Of a DNA stretch of 64,000 nucleotides, positions 28,166-36,487 are shown piece by piece. This DNA comes from Pseudomonadota bacterium. Lineage in GTDB: Bacteria; Desulfobacterota; Desulfobulbia; Desulfobulbales; Desulfurivibrionaceae. A model generated the notes under the pieces. That model was not told the origin of the DNA, searched no databases, and saw nothing but the letters and a program-made list of their open reading frames with translations. Position 1 is the first letter of the stretch. Every line of letters begins with the position of its first letter. The stretch spans positions 1 to 64,000 of the forward strand of contig JAHJRQ010000024.1 of NCBI GenBank assembly GCA_018830485.1. Direction: 5' to 3'. The translations under genes and the position numbers were made by a program.

Positions 28166-29128
28166 ATGGCGGTATATAAAAACGGTTCAACCGGAGATGA
28201 TGTGACGCGTATCCAAAAGGCGCTGAAAGACGCGGGCTTCTATCAGGGGGAATCGGACGGGGTATTCGGTTCCCAAACCGAGACTGCGCTCAAAAACTTT
28301 CAGACCGCTTCCGGGCTGGGGGCGGACGGGATTGTGGGGCCCGCTACCTGGGGGAAGCTCTTTCCCTCCCCGGTTCCGGCTGCCGAGGAGGTGTCCGGCA
28401 ATCTGGACTCGCGCTGCCTCGCGCTCACCGGATCTTTCGAGACCGGAAAGTTTTCCCCGGAGTGCTTCGCAACGATGACCGGCAACTTCGACGGCCAGGG
28501 CATGAGTTTTGGCGCCCTCCAGTGGAATTTCGGGCAGGGGACGCTCCAGACACTCCTGAAGGAGATGTTTACCAATCATCAGGACATCGCCTCGGGTATT
28601 TTCGGGGAAAATTTGGGGAAGCTGCAGACGGCGATCAACAGGGGCAAGGAGGCAGCCTTGTCCTTTGCCGCCTCGATCCAGGACCCGGCCAAGCATACCA
28701 TAACAGATCCCTGGAAACAGATGTTCAGGGCACTGGGGCTCACCCCGGAATTCCAGGCCATCGAGGTGAGAGGGGCGGCGGCGTACTACCAAAAAGGCTT
28801 TCGGCTCTGCCAGAATTATGGCCTCTGGTCCCAGCGCGGCAGGGCGCTGATGTTCGATATCTGCGTCCAGAACGGAAGCATTGCCGACAATGTCAAGGCG
28901 TTGATCATGGCGGATTTCGGGAAATTGCCGCAATCAGCCTCGCCGGAAGAAACCGAGCTGGCCAAGATGCGGATCGTGGCGAACCGGCGGGCCGAGGCAG
29001 CCAACCCGAAGTTCGTGGAAGATGTCCGCAGGCGCAAGCTCTGCATTGCCGAAGGCAAGGGGGTGGTGCACGGCATCAGCTATGACCTTGCCGCGCAGTT
29101 CGGCCTGGATTTGAGAAAAGCGGATTGA
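28166..29128 (+). CDS. Peptidoglycan-binding protein with lysozyme/chitosanase-like domain
   Basis: 320 residues. The N-terminus (1-66) is a PG_binding_1 domain (KNGSTGDDVTRIQKALKDAG, then GADGIVGPATWGKLF). The remaining ~240 residues begin SRCLALTGSFETGKFSPECF and contain GMSFGALQWNFGQGTLQTLL. This is the pattern of muralytic/chitosanase-like proteins, with Glu in FETGK as a candidate catalytic acid. No signal peptide is seen, as in phage endolysins and injected effectors. The ATG at 28166 is favoured over a GTG at 28160 by AGAAGAGG spacing. It suggests that the cluster acts on, or passes through, the cell wall. Confidence 0.72.
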   Translation: MAVYKNGSTGDDVTRIQKALKDAGFYQGESDGVFGSQTETALKNFQTASGLGADGIVGPATWGKLFPSPVPAAEEVSGNLDSRCLALTGSFETGKFSPECFATMTGNFDGQGMSFGALQWNFGQGTLQTLLKEMFTNHQDIASGIFGENLGKLQTAINRGKEAALSFAASIQDPAKHTITDPWKQMFRALGLTPEFQAIEVRGAAAYYQKGFRLCQNYGLWSQRGRALMFDICVQNGSIADNVKALIMADFGKLPQSASPEETELAKMRIVANRRAEAANPKFVEDVRRRKLCIAEGKGVVHGISYDLAAQFGLDLRKAD

Positions 29129-29231
29129 CCGACGCCATATGTGTTCTGGCTACTCTTTTTTTAAACTCAAAAGGTAATGAGGCTAGCACGCATCTGCTCA
29201 GTACATCACACAACCCAAGAGGAGTCTCACG

Positions 29232-29732
29232 ATGCTTAAAACGTCATTACGGCACGCCCGCATGTTCATCATTGGTTTTGGTCTTTCGTTTTTGGTGGCG
29301 AACCCGGCTTTTGCTGTCACCACCTGCCAAGCGCTCACGCTCTATGGTAATGCTGCCGTGACAGGCTTATGCAGGACCTTAAGCCCTGGAACGCAGAATC
29401 TGTGGGTCTGTGGGCTGACGGATGCGAACCCTGATGTGCATAGCACTTTCAATAGAACAACGCCGCTGCATATTACGGTTCGCACCACTGTGTGCGAGGG
29501 CGCTTCAATATTGGCGGGTAGTTGGCCTGATGCTTTGGCCATTGGCGTCAATCAACCAGAGGCGATTTGTAATGTTAATGTGCAAAATTACGTCGCGCGC
29601 TTCAATGCAGTGCCGCAAACCTATGGCTGCCAAGAGTCTTTCGTGCAGGCCGAGCAATTGGGACGGATTACGCCGGCCACAGCAACCTCCTATATCACCC
29701 TTTGTAACGATCCGGTTCTCAATTGTCCATAA
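29232..29732 (+). CDS. Secreted cysteine-containing hypothetical protein
   Basis: 166 residues. A clear Sec signal peptide (FIIGFGLSFLVANPAFA, cleavage before VTTCQ) is followed by a ~135-residue mature domain with about eight cysteines spread along it, consistent with disulfides in the periplasm or outside the cell. I do not recognise the fold. GAGGAG lies 8 nt before the ATG. Its base composition is lower in GC than the neighbouring DUF2589 genes. Confidence 0.65.
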   Translation: MLKTSLRHARMFIIGFGLSFLVANPAFAVTTCQALTLYGNAAVTGLCRTLSPGTQNLWVCGLTDANPDVHSTFNRTTPLHITVRTTVCEGASILAGSWPDALAIGVNQPEAICNVNVQNYVARFNAVPQTYGCQESFVQAEQLGRITPATATSYITLCNDPVLNCP

Positions 29733-29832
29733 AGCTGGGCAGGGCGGGAAAATACTCTATCGTTGTTCTCTTTTTATTCGAATTCCAGATACTCCCCCCG
29801 TAATTCAACCTCAAGTATATAGGAGAAATGAA

Positions 29833-30291
29833 ATGAGCTACTTAAGTCAAGATGAGGCTGATCGCATTATTACAACCCAGGAACTTTCCCGACTGGGAAC
29901 GATTGTTGAAAAAAAAGAATTGGCTATCCGCTGTAATCATGGAAGCAAGTACACAGGCGGTGATGGTTTTAATCTTGAGAGCGGCAACTACAATACGAAT
30001 ATCAAGTATGCGACAGCACTCTATGCATCCGTATGCTTTGCTCAGGATACCATTCGTCCGGATATTGACGGTACGGAAATTGACGACTATAGGCTGTTGT
30101 TGATGAAGAAATGTGCACTTTCGTCTGGCGAGTCTTATACCTACAATCAGGGCAGCGAAGCATATACAACTCTTCCAAAGTGCCATGGATTGGGAAGCGA
30201 TGCTGAAGTGGTAAATTCGTGGAATATGAACGACAGTGCAATAACACTGTCTCGGCAGGTAGTAGAGCAAATTCTATCGGTTTATCTATAG
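29833..30291 (+). CDS. Hypothetical protein in accessory cluster
   Basis: 152 residues beginning MSYLSQDEADRIITTQELSR with AGGAG 7 nt upstream. There is no signal peptide or membrane span. Its middle carries an alternation of short strands and turns rich in Tyr, Asn and Gly. I do not recognise a family. The DNA is distinctly AT-richer than the core genes on either side, which suggests separate acquisition. It is followed after 52 bp by another unrecognised gene of the same run. Confidence 0.6.
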   Translation: MSYLSQDEADRIITTQELSRLGTIVEKKELAIRCNHGSKYTGGDGFNLESGNYNTNIKYATALYASVCFAQDTIRPDIDGTEIDDYRLLLMKKCALSSGESYTYNQGSEAYTTLPKCHGLGSDAEVVNSWNMNDSAITLSRQVVEQILSVYL

Positions 30292-30343
30292 ATAATCTGA
30301 GATGTTGAAACATAACAATCAGATAGCACAAAGGAGAATAGAA

Positions 30344-31108
30344 ATGCCTGAACACGGAAATGCATTTCTGGCAAATCCCACAGTTTTTTTAGCAGCAAAT
30401 GCCATTGGAGTGCAACAAGTTGACGTGGTGTACGCTCCTCCAAATTGGCAGAACGTAGACGACGCTACATACAATTTTTCCATCCGGGACGCAGTTGGAG
30501 ACAACATCCCGAAGCTCCGAATGGAAAACCCCATCGTTCCATTGGGAGTCGAGGTGGTTGTTGCCAAATGGTGCAATACCAGCCAGGGTGCGCACGCCGG
30601 ACGTTACGACGAGATATCGTATTGTGACTTTTCAGCAGCCCCTGCTCCGGGCGCACCCACTGTGGTTTTCACAGGCGCCATGAATGGTTGCGGGTTCGTG
30701 GTTGTCACTGCCGTCCCTGCCCTTGCAGGTGGGTATGCCATCCCTGCGCTGGCGGCCGGTCATTTGAGGCTATATCACGATAGGAGATTGGCGACCTTGG
30801 CTGCCTGGGTTGCGGCCGGCTTTACCGTTCAGTTCGCGGCGTATGCCGGAGCACCTCCTCCCGGAGGGATGATGCCGGTCGGGATCAATGTGGCAGACTA
30901 CAACCCCCACAATTACCCCTGGAATCACAACGATGTAAACGGTGCTCCCCAAATACGCGCGGTCACCAACTTTCTAGCCTACGACGGAGTAAACTGGGTT
31001 TTCCACAGTCGCCACTTTCACGAAAATGGCATTACTCATGCGTTGAGCGCCGTTGATACCCCGCCTGGAGTAGTTGGCGCAAACAGTACACAGGCAATCA
31101 ATATCTAA
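30344..31108 (+). CDS. Unrecognised protein with CNF/CheD-deamidase-like Cys-His pattern
   Basis: 254 residues, Ala- and Val-rich, without a signal peptide. AAAGGAG precedes the ATG at 30344. Residues 108-121 (VFTGAMNGCGFVVV) and 139-148 (GHLRLYHDRR) resemble the Cys and His segments of CNF-type glutamine deamidases, where a G-C at a strand start and a His in a following YH strand form the active site. That would make C116 and H145 the candidates. The 29-residue spacing is longer than in CNF1, so this is a hypothesis from pattern only. The next gene could be a partner or immunity-like protein. Confidence 0.4.
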   Translation: MPEHGNAFLANPTVFLAANAIGVQQVDVVYAPPNWQNVDDATYNFSIRDAVGDNIPKLRMENPIVPLGVEVVVAKWCNTSQGAHAGRYDEISYCDFSAAPAPGAPTVVFTGAMNGCGFVVVTAVPALAGGYAIPALAAGHLRLYHDRRLATLAAWVAAGFTVQFAAYAGAPPPGGMMPVGINVADYNPHNYPWNHNDVNGAPQIRAVTNFLAYDGVNWVFHSRHFHENGITHALSAVDTPPGVVGANSTQAINI

Positions 31109-31192
31109 AGCCGATTATCGGTAATTGTAACCCTTTATGGGCGTAAACAACAATCCGTGGCTTCAAGCCACATGTAATTGGAGGATGATATC

Positions 31193-31750
31193 ATGAACCC
31201 TATTATGCCAAGAAGAGTCAAAACAAGTGAACTGACCATGATCAACCCCGTCTGGATAGACATTGCTGCCAATCCGGAGGAATTCACTCAAATCAAGGAG
31301 ATCGAAGCGTTCCAGGATGTGGTTTTTTTGTGGGTCTTAAGGGAGGACGGCAAGGTTATCGTGGGCATTGAAGAGCCGTGGAGGTTTCCTGAAGCCTTTG
31401 ATCCTTCCCTCCACGATACCCTGGAAAAAATGAAGGAATATTTTGAAGAGAATAAAAAATTTTTTGAAAGGGACGGGAGTGGCGGCCATCCGACGCTTGC
31501 CGCATGGTTCGCGGATGATGGCAGATCTTCATGCTATGCGGGCGCGGCCTATATCGGGGGAGAGCTCAAATTTAATAAAATCTCCGGCAAATGGGAACTC
31601 TCAAATAAATCAGGGCGTTTTGGCAGAATTGATGAAATCAAAGAAGCAACGGTAACCCTGGAGGAGGTTACCGAAAAAATGACAGAAGCTGCCAATATTA
31701 TAGGTGAAAGCGTAGGGTTAGAGGTGATACTCGATATCTATCCCAAGTAA
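31193..31750 (+). CDS. Hypothetical protein, duplicated 3' end elsewhere
   Basis: 185 residues from an ATG at 31193 with TTGGAGG 8 nt upstream; the frame also allows a TTG at 31178. It contains FLWVLREDGKVIVGIEEPWR, a Lys/Glu-rich helix, then GHPTLAAWFADDGRSSCYAG and GKWELSNKSGRFGR. No export signal or known family. The last residues EVILDIYPK and stop recur in a decayed copy at about 35148-35183. It ends 16 bp before the Cache/channel gene and follows the deamidase-like gene. Confidence 0.55.
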   Translation: MNPIMPRRVKTSELTMINPVWIDIAANPEEFTQIKEIEAFQDVVFLWVLREDGKVIVGIEEPWRFPEAFDPSLHDTLEKMKEYFEENKKFFERDGSGGHPTLAAWFADDGRSSCYAGAAYIGGELKFNKISGKWELSNKSGRFGRIDEIKEATVTLEEVTEKMTEAANIIGESVGLEVILDIYPK

Positions 31751-31766
31751 TATCCGACCGCCGGAA

Positions 31767-33902
31767 ATGCAGCGAGCACTCAAAAATCGCATCATCTTTG
31801 CCTTGCTGTTGCTGGTCGCGGCCATCAGCCTCGTCGCGAGCGTTGTTTTGCTTGTCCGTCATCTGTCATACAAGCGGGATGTGATGGAATCCGCCAAGAG
31901 CCGCCTCACCTCCTTGACCGTTCAGGCGACCAGGTCAATTGATCTGGTCGCCCGCGAGGTAATCGACAACGCCAATTCGATCGCGGATCAGATGAGCAGC
32001 GGAAAATTGACTCACAAAGCCGCAGAAATAAGGCTTCGGGAGCTTCTGGAGCGTTATCCGCATTTTCTCAGTGCCGCTTTGTCTTACAGGCCGTATGCCT
32101 TTGATCCGGGCCGCAAACTCTACTCGGTGCTGCAGGCGAGGAAGAATGGCCGTATCGAGCGGATTCAACTCGACACGGTATACGATTACACCAAGCCGGA
32201 ATACGACTGGTTCGTCGCCGCGATCGACCATGGGCCGCGGTGGTCGCAACCCTTTTACGGCGAAGCCTCCAGCTCTCTTCTGGTTGCATATTCCGTCCCT
32301 TTCCAGGGTGATATGGATGGGGTTGCCGGCCGACGGTCCGCAAGGGGTGTTGTAACCATCACCATTTCGATAGAGGAGATCGGACGGATCATCGAATCGT
32401 TGGACCTGGGGCCGACAGGTTTTGGGGCGCTTGTTTCGCAACAAGGGGCATACCTGTACCACCCGGACACCGAACTGGTGGTCTTGCGCAAAACGCTGCG
32501 GCAAATTGCACACGAGCAGAATGACCGGGACAGGCTGATCCTGGCAGAACAGGCAGGCAAGCGCGGCTCGGGTGTGCTCGATCATCGGAGTATGAGCACC
32601 GGATTTGAGTCCTGGTTGATCTACGCGCCCATACCGTCCACCGGATGGTCCATGCAGAATACCTTTGTCAAGGATGATCTGCCTTGGGATATCGATCTGC
32701 TGCGACGCCAACTCATCCGGATCATTACCGCTCTGGTGATCTTTTTCTCCTCGGTGGCCGCGCTTTTGTCCCGGGTATGCAGCGGCAACCGGACGCGCTT
32801 ATGGGCTGCGTCCGTGATGATTGCGATCTTTTTTGCGACGGGGATCGGCGCCTTGTGGAAGGTTTCACTTTCCCATAATTCCATAAGCAGGAGTGAAGGT
32901 GTCCGGATCAACGATAAAGCAGCGTTGAATCGGATCATGAATTCGTATACCAGGGCAGCATCGGATAGGCATACCGAGGCTCCGGTGTACATACCGACCG
33001 GTATCTTTATCGAATCCGCATCGTTGAATTCTGCCAGCGCCCTGATGGTTTCCGGCTACATCTGGCAAAAATACCGGCTGGGCGAACAGGATTCGGTGCC
33101 GCGCGGGTTCACGATAGGCGGAGCATCAAGCCTGACTGCACAGGAAAATTACAGCACCAAGGAGAAGGGGTTCGAAATCATACGCTGGAGTGTGAATTGT
33201 ACGGTTCCACAGCAGATAGATCATCTAAAATATCCGCTTGAACAGGACAAACTAAGTCTGCAAATACTGCACAAGGGCTTGAATCATAATGTTTTCCTGG
33301 TTCCGGATCTTGCTGCGTATAATTTCATAAATCCGACTGCGCTTCCCGGACTCCAGAAGGGCTCGATTCTGCCGGGCTGGAAGATTGAGCGCAGTTTTTT
33401 TGAGTTGCGGGAAAACAGCTACAATACCAATTTCGGGTTGGAACGGCCGTTGAATAAAGAAAGGTTTCCGTCATTATGCTTCAGCTTCGAGATTAAACGG
33501 AATTTTACCGACGCCTTCATTTCCAACCTGACTGCTCTCATTATCGTGACGATCCTCCTTTTTACGCTTCTTATGCTCACGAGCAAGGATGAACGGCATC
33601 TAAGCGTCATGCAGGCCGGAAGCGGCAGGATACTCAATATCTGCGCTTCGATGTTTTTGGTGATAGTCTTCAGTCATGTCAACATCAGGCGAACGATTGT
33701 GGTGGAACAGGTCTTTTACTTGGAATATTTTTTCTTTCTTACCTATTTCGCCATCCTGCTGGTCTCGTTAAATTCGGTTTTATATTCCGCGAACGCGAAT
33801 ATTCATCTGGTCCAGTACCAGGAAAATTTGATCCCAAGACTCTGTTTCTGGCCGTGTCTTTTTGCCCTGCTCTTCACAATCACCGTATTTACCTCGTATT
33901 GA
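31767..33902 (+). CDS. Cache-sensor protein with pentameric ligand-gated ion channel (pLGIC) module
   Basis: 711 residues. TM1 is at about 8-31, a double-Cache-like sensor at 45-305, and two more membrane spans at about 315-335 and 344-365. A second extracytoplasmic domain (405-575) then shows Cys-loop-receptor-type strands: VYIPTGIFIESASLNSA, VSGYIWQKYR, the YPLEQDKLSLQI segment that corresponds to the FPfDxQ loop, and FLVPDLAAY. FSFEIKRNF leads into M1 (580-603). M2 is at about 620-638, M3 at 648-672, a cytoplasmic loop follows and M4 is at 689-709. Family knowledge: bacterial pLGICs exist and some carry extra N-terminal domains. Gating ligand and ion are unknown. Confidence 0.65.
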   Translation: MQRALKNRIIFALLLLVAAISLVASVVLLVRHLSYKRDVMESAKSRLTSLTVQATRSIDLVAREVIDNANSIADQMSSGKLTHKAAEIRLRELLERYPHFLSAALSYRPYAFDPGRKLYSVLQARKNGRIERIQLDTVYDYTKPEYDWFVAAIDHGPRWSQPFYGEASSSLLVAYSVPFQGDMDGVAGRRSARGVVTITISIEEIGRIIESLDLGPTGFGALVSQQGAYLYHPDTELVVLRKTLRQIAHEQNDRDRLILAEQAGKRGSGVLDHRSMSTGFESWLIYAPIPSTGWSMQNTFVKDDLPWDIDLLRRQLIRIITALVIFFSSVAALLSRVCSGNRTRLWAASVMIAIFFATGIGALWKVSLSHNSISRSEGVRINDKAALNRIMNSYTRAASDRHTEAPVYIPTGIFIESASLNSASALMVSGYIWQKYRLGEQDSVPRGFTIGGASSLTAQENYSTKEKGFEIIRWSVNCTVPQQIDHLKYPLEQDKLSLQILHKGLNHNVFLVPDLAAYNFINPTALPGLQKGSILPGWKIERSFFELRENSYNTNFGLERPLNKERFPSLCFSFEIKRNFTDAFISNLTALIIVTILLFTLLMLTSKDERHLSVMQAGSGRILNICASMFLVIVFSHVNIRRTIVVEQVFYLEYFFFLTYFAILLVSLNSVLYSANANIHLVQYQENLIPRLCFWPCLFALLFTITVFTSY

Positions 33903-33989
33903 GCCGCGGCCTTTGCTGTGCCGCCTCCGTCGTTTCAGGTCTGCATGGTATGTCATCCGGAATTATACCACAGAGGAAGGGTGGGTCAC

Positions 33990-35027
33990 ATGAAGTCGCA
34001 TGGATTCAAACTGATTAGAAGACTCAGCGCCCTGATTGTTTTTATAGGATTAATGGCCTGCGCTCCTTCTTTGCCCGCCATGCCACTGGACCAGAGCAAG
34101 CCCTATGTTCTCTCCGCCGTTTCCGGCTACACCGGCCACACGGATTCGGTGGGGCTTGCGGAAGAGATCTGCGTGACAATCGTCAATGGAGAAGAACTGA
34201 TTGATGAGGCGCGGCAAAATAATAAAAATATCATTCTATTTTTTGATCGAATGCCGTTACAAGAGGTGTATCCCCGCTCCTATGTCATCAACAGCAACAA
34301 AGACGATCTGCGTTTTTTTATCGGCCACACTGCCGCACCGATTGCGCTGTGGGACCATTTTATCTCCTCGCGCAAGGCCGGGCAGTTTTTTACCCGCAGG
34401 GTTTCAGTCAGCGTGGGACTCGAAGATCAAGCGCCGATCCCGACGTTGGTGGAGAACGAAAAATCATTCACTCTTGTCTTGATAAATAAGACATGGTTCA
34501 CCGTCAGCATCGTTATTATCGCGGCGCTTATTATTCTTTTCCTGTGTCTCGCCGCCAAGACCAATATCCTTCGCGATGTCGGTCCGAATCCCGATGTTGG
34601 GAGAAAGCCTTACAGCCTCGCGCTCGTACAGATGGCTGTCTGGTTCTTTGCTATCATGACGTCATGGCTGCTGCTCTACGTCGTACGGCACAGCTTCAAT
34701 ACGATTTCCGATACGCTTGTTCTCCTAATGGGCATCAGCGCAGGCACTGGGATTGGAGGTGTGGCTATCGATACGAACCGGTCGAGACCTGCGAAACAAT
34801 CGCAGGGTTTCGTCAAGGATATCGTTTCAGACGACTACGGCGTCAGTTTTCACCGGTTTCAGATCTTCGCCTGGACAATTGTTCTGGTCGCGGTATTTAT
34901 CCGACAGGTAACTGCGTACTTGACCATGCCGGAGTTCAATTCTTCCCTTCTCGTTCTGATGGGGATAAGCTCGGGAACCTACCTGGGAGTTAAGGTGACA
35001 GAAAAACCTGTAGAAAATGCGGGATAA
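33990..35027 (+). CDS. Lipoprotein-like membrane protein with duplicated TM hairpin
   Basis: 345 residues. The N-terminus ends in a lipobox-like GLMAC at residues 20-24. An extracytoplasmic beta-rich domain follows (about 35-160), then TM at 168-190. Two homologous units come next: 208-258 (LALVQMAVWFF to LVLLMGISAGTGIGG) and 287-336 (FHRFQIFAWTI to LLVLMGISSGTYLGV). Each is a membrane hairpin ending in LMGIS-GT-x-x-G. I do not know a named family. The ATG at 33990 has GAGGAAGG upstream, 88 bp after the Cache/channel gene, so the two probably work together at the membrane. Confidence 0.65.
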   Translation: MKSHGFKLIRRLSALIVFIGLMACAPSLPAMPLDQSKPYVLSAVSGYTGHTDSVGLAEEICVTIVNGEELIDEARQNNKNIILFFDRMPLQEVYPRSYVINSNKDDLRFFIGHTAAPIALWDHFISSRKAGQFFTRRVSVSVGLEDQAPIPTLVENEKSFTLVLINKTWFTVSIVIIAALIILFLCLAAKTNILRDVGPNPDVGRKPYSLALVQMAVWFFAIMTSWLLLYVVRHSFNTISDTLVLLMGISAGTGIGGVAIDTNRSRPAKQSQGFVKDIVSDDYGVSFHRFQIFAWTIVLVAVFIRQVTAYLTMPEFNSSLLVLMGISSGTYLGVKVTEKPVENAG

Positions 35028-35214
35028 AAAGGGCATCCGTGAACTTGGAGGGGAATTGACGCGTGCCCCATCTGCCTATTTCATCTGTATAAACTAGGGG
35101 GTGGGGAGTGGAGAGACCTTGAAAAACTTTCAGGTAAAAAAAGCATCCAGGGAGACGTGATCCTCGATACCTATCCCAAGTAATACCCGAAATCCCGGGG
35201 GGCGGGTGTGCGGG
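35028..35214. other. Intergenic right edge of the accessory region
   Basis: 187 bp with no gene. It contains the decayed 3' gene fragment at 35148-35183 and separates the plus-strand accessory genes from the minus-strand diguanylate cyclase. Confidence 0.6.
35148..35183 (+). pseudogene. Decayed 3' end of a paralogue of the 31193 gene
   Basis: Read in frame this encodes SIQGDVILDTYPK and stop; the 31193 gene ends SVGLEVILDIYPK and stop. Similarity continues a few bases past the stop (TAATACCCGA against TAATATCCGA). No upstream gene remains, so a second copy was lost by deletion. Confidence 0.65.
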
Positions 35215-36477
35215 CTAAAAGCGCACCTGGTTGCGGCCGTTTACCTTTGCGGCATAGAGCATCTCGTCTGCAATGGTGATCATCTCTTCCAGCGATTCCT
35301 TTGCCTCCACGCATATGCCGATGCTGACCGTGATCCGGATCTTTTCCCGCCCAATATCCATCGTGGTTTTGGCGATATTTTGTCGGACACCGTTAAAAAT
35401 TTCGTGGATGCTATCCCCGGCCATATTGAGCACCAGGATGCAGATTTCCTCTCCGCCATAGCGGCAGACGATGTCCGTTTCGCGGAAGCGGCGTAGCAGT
35501 GCGGCGCCGAGATTCTTGAGCACCAGATCTCCGGCGTCATGGCCGTGGGTGTCATTGACTTTTTTGAAGAAATCGATATCCAGCAGGGCAATGGCCATCT
35601 CGATGTGCCCGCGTTTGGCGCTGGCCAGGAGTTTTTTGCCCATTTCGAAGAAGTAGCGGCGGTTGTAAAGGCCGGTGAGGTAATCCCGGTTTGAGCTTTC
35701 CTTGATCTGCCGGATATATTCGAGCAGATCCATGTTCTGGTTCACCCGGCAGTAAAATTCCTCGGTGGAAAAAGGCTTGCTCAGAAAGTCGTTGGCGCCG
35801 TTCTTGATGAATTGCGCGGAGATGGTTTTATCGTCGGTGCCGGAAAGGCCGATGATGGCCAGTTCATCCTTGGCGTGACGGCGCCGGATCTCCTTGGTCA
35901 GTTGCAGACCGGTCATTGTGGGCATGTCGTTGTCGGTGATCAGGAGTTTGATGTCAGGATGCTGTTCAAGGAGGGGCAGGGCCTCCGCGCCGTTTTCCGC
36001 TTCATATACGCAGAAGCGGTGGATGGTCAGCATATTGCTCAACTCAAGCCGCGACGAACGCGAGTCGTCCACAACCAAGGCCTTTACCCCGCTGTTGTTG
36101 GCGATGCGCCGGACTAGACCAAGAAGATAGTCGATGCTCTGGGGGTTTTCCTTGAGGACATAATCGACGATCATTTTCTGCCAGAGGGTATTCCGTAGTT
36201 TCTGGTTGAACCTGCCTGCGAAGATGATCGGTGGAATGTTGCGGGTCAGGACATAGTCCACCACCTCGTTGCCCGAGGCGTCCGGCAGGGTAAGGTCGAG
36301 GATGGCCAGGAAAAATTGATTCCGCTGGTCCGCGATGAGGCGTCTTGCCTCGGCAAAGGACGTTGCCAGGGAAACGGAGAGGGCGAGTTGCGCTTCTATT
36401 TTGTCTTTCACCATCAATCCGAGGGATTTGCTGTCTTCCACCAGGAGGAGCTGGCGGCTGTTCGTTTTTTCTTTCAT
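35215..36477 (-). CDS. Dual-receiver diguanylate cyclase (PleD-like)
   Basis: 420 residues: receiver 1 (about 10-125; LLVEDSKSLG, Asp in LAILDLTLPDASG), receiver 2 (about 133-250; ALVVDDSRSSRLELSNML, Asp in LLITDNDMPTMTG, Lys in FLSKPFS) and GGDEF (about 260-420). The active-site loop is GGEEI, with DIDFFKKVNDTHGHDAGD upstream. The inhibitory RxxD site (RETD) sits five residues before GGEEI, so product feedback by c-di-GMP is expected. It makes c-di-GMP from GTP in response to phosphorylation. It follows the phosphohexomutase gene on the minus strand by 10 bp. Confidence 0.93.
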   Translation of the reverse strand: MKEKTNSRQLLLVEDSKSLGLMVKDKIEAQLALSVSLATSFAEARRLIADQRNQFFLAILDLTLPDASGNEVVDYVLTRNIPPIIFAGRFNQKLRNTLWQKMIVDYVLKENPQSIDYLLGLVRRIANNSGVKALVVDDSRSSRLELSNMLTIHRFCVYEAENGAEALPLLEQHPDIKLLITDNDMPTMTGLQLTKEIRRRHAKDELAIIGLSGTDDKTISAQFIKNGANDFLSKPFSTEEFYCRVNQNMDLLEYIRQIKESSNRDYLTGLYNRRYFFEMGKKLLASAKRGHIEMAIALLDIDFFKKVNDTHGHDAGDLVLKNLGAALLRRFRETDIVCRYGGEEICILVLNMAGDSIHEIFNGVRQNIAKTTMDIGREKIRITVSIGICVEAKESLEEMITIADEMLYAAKVNGRNQVRF

Positions 36478-36487
36478 CCCTCAACCT

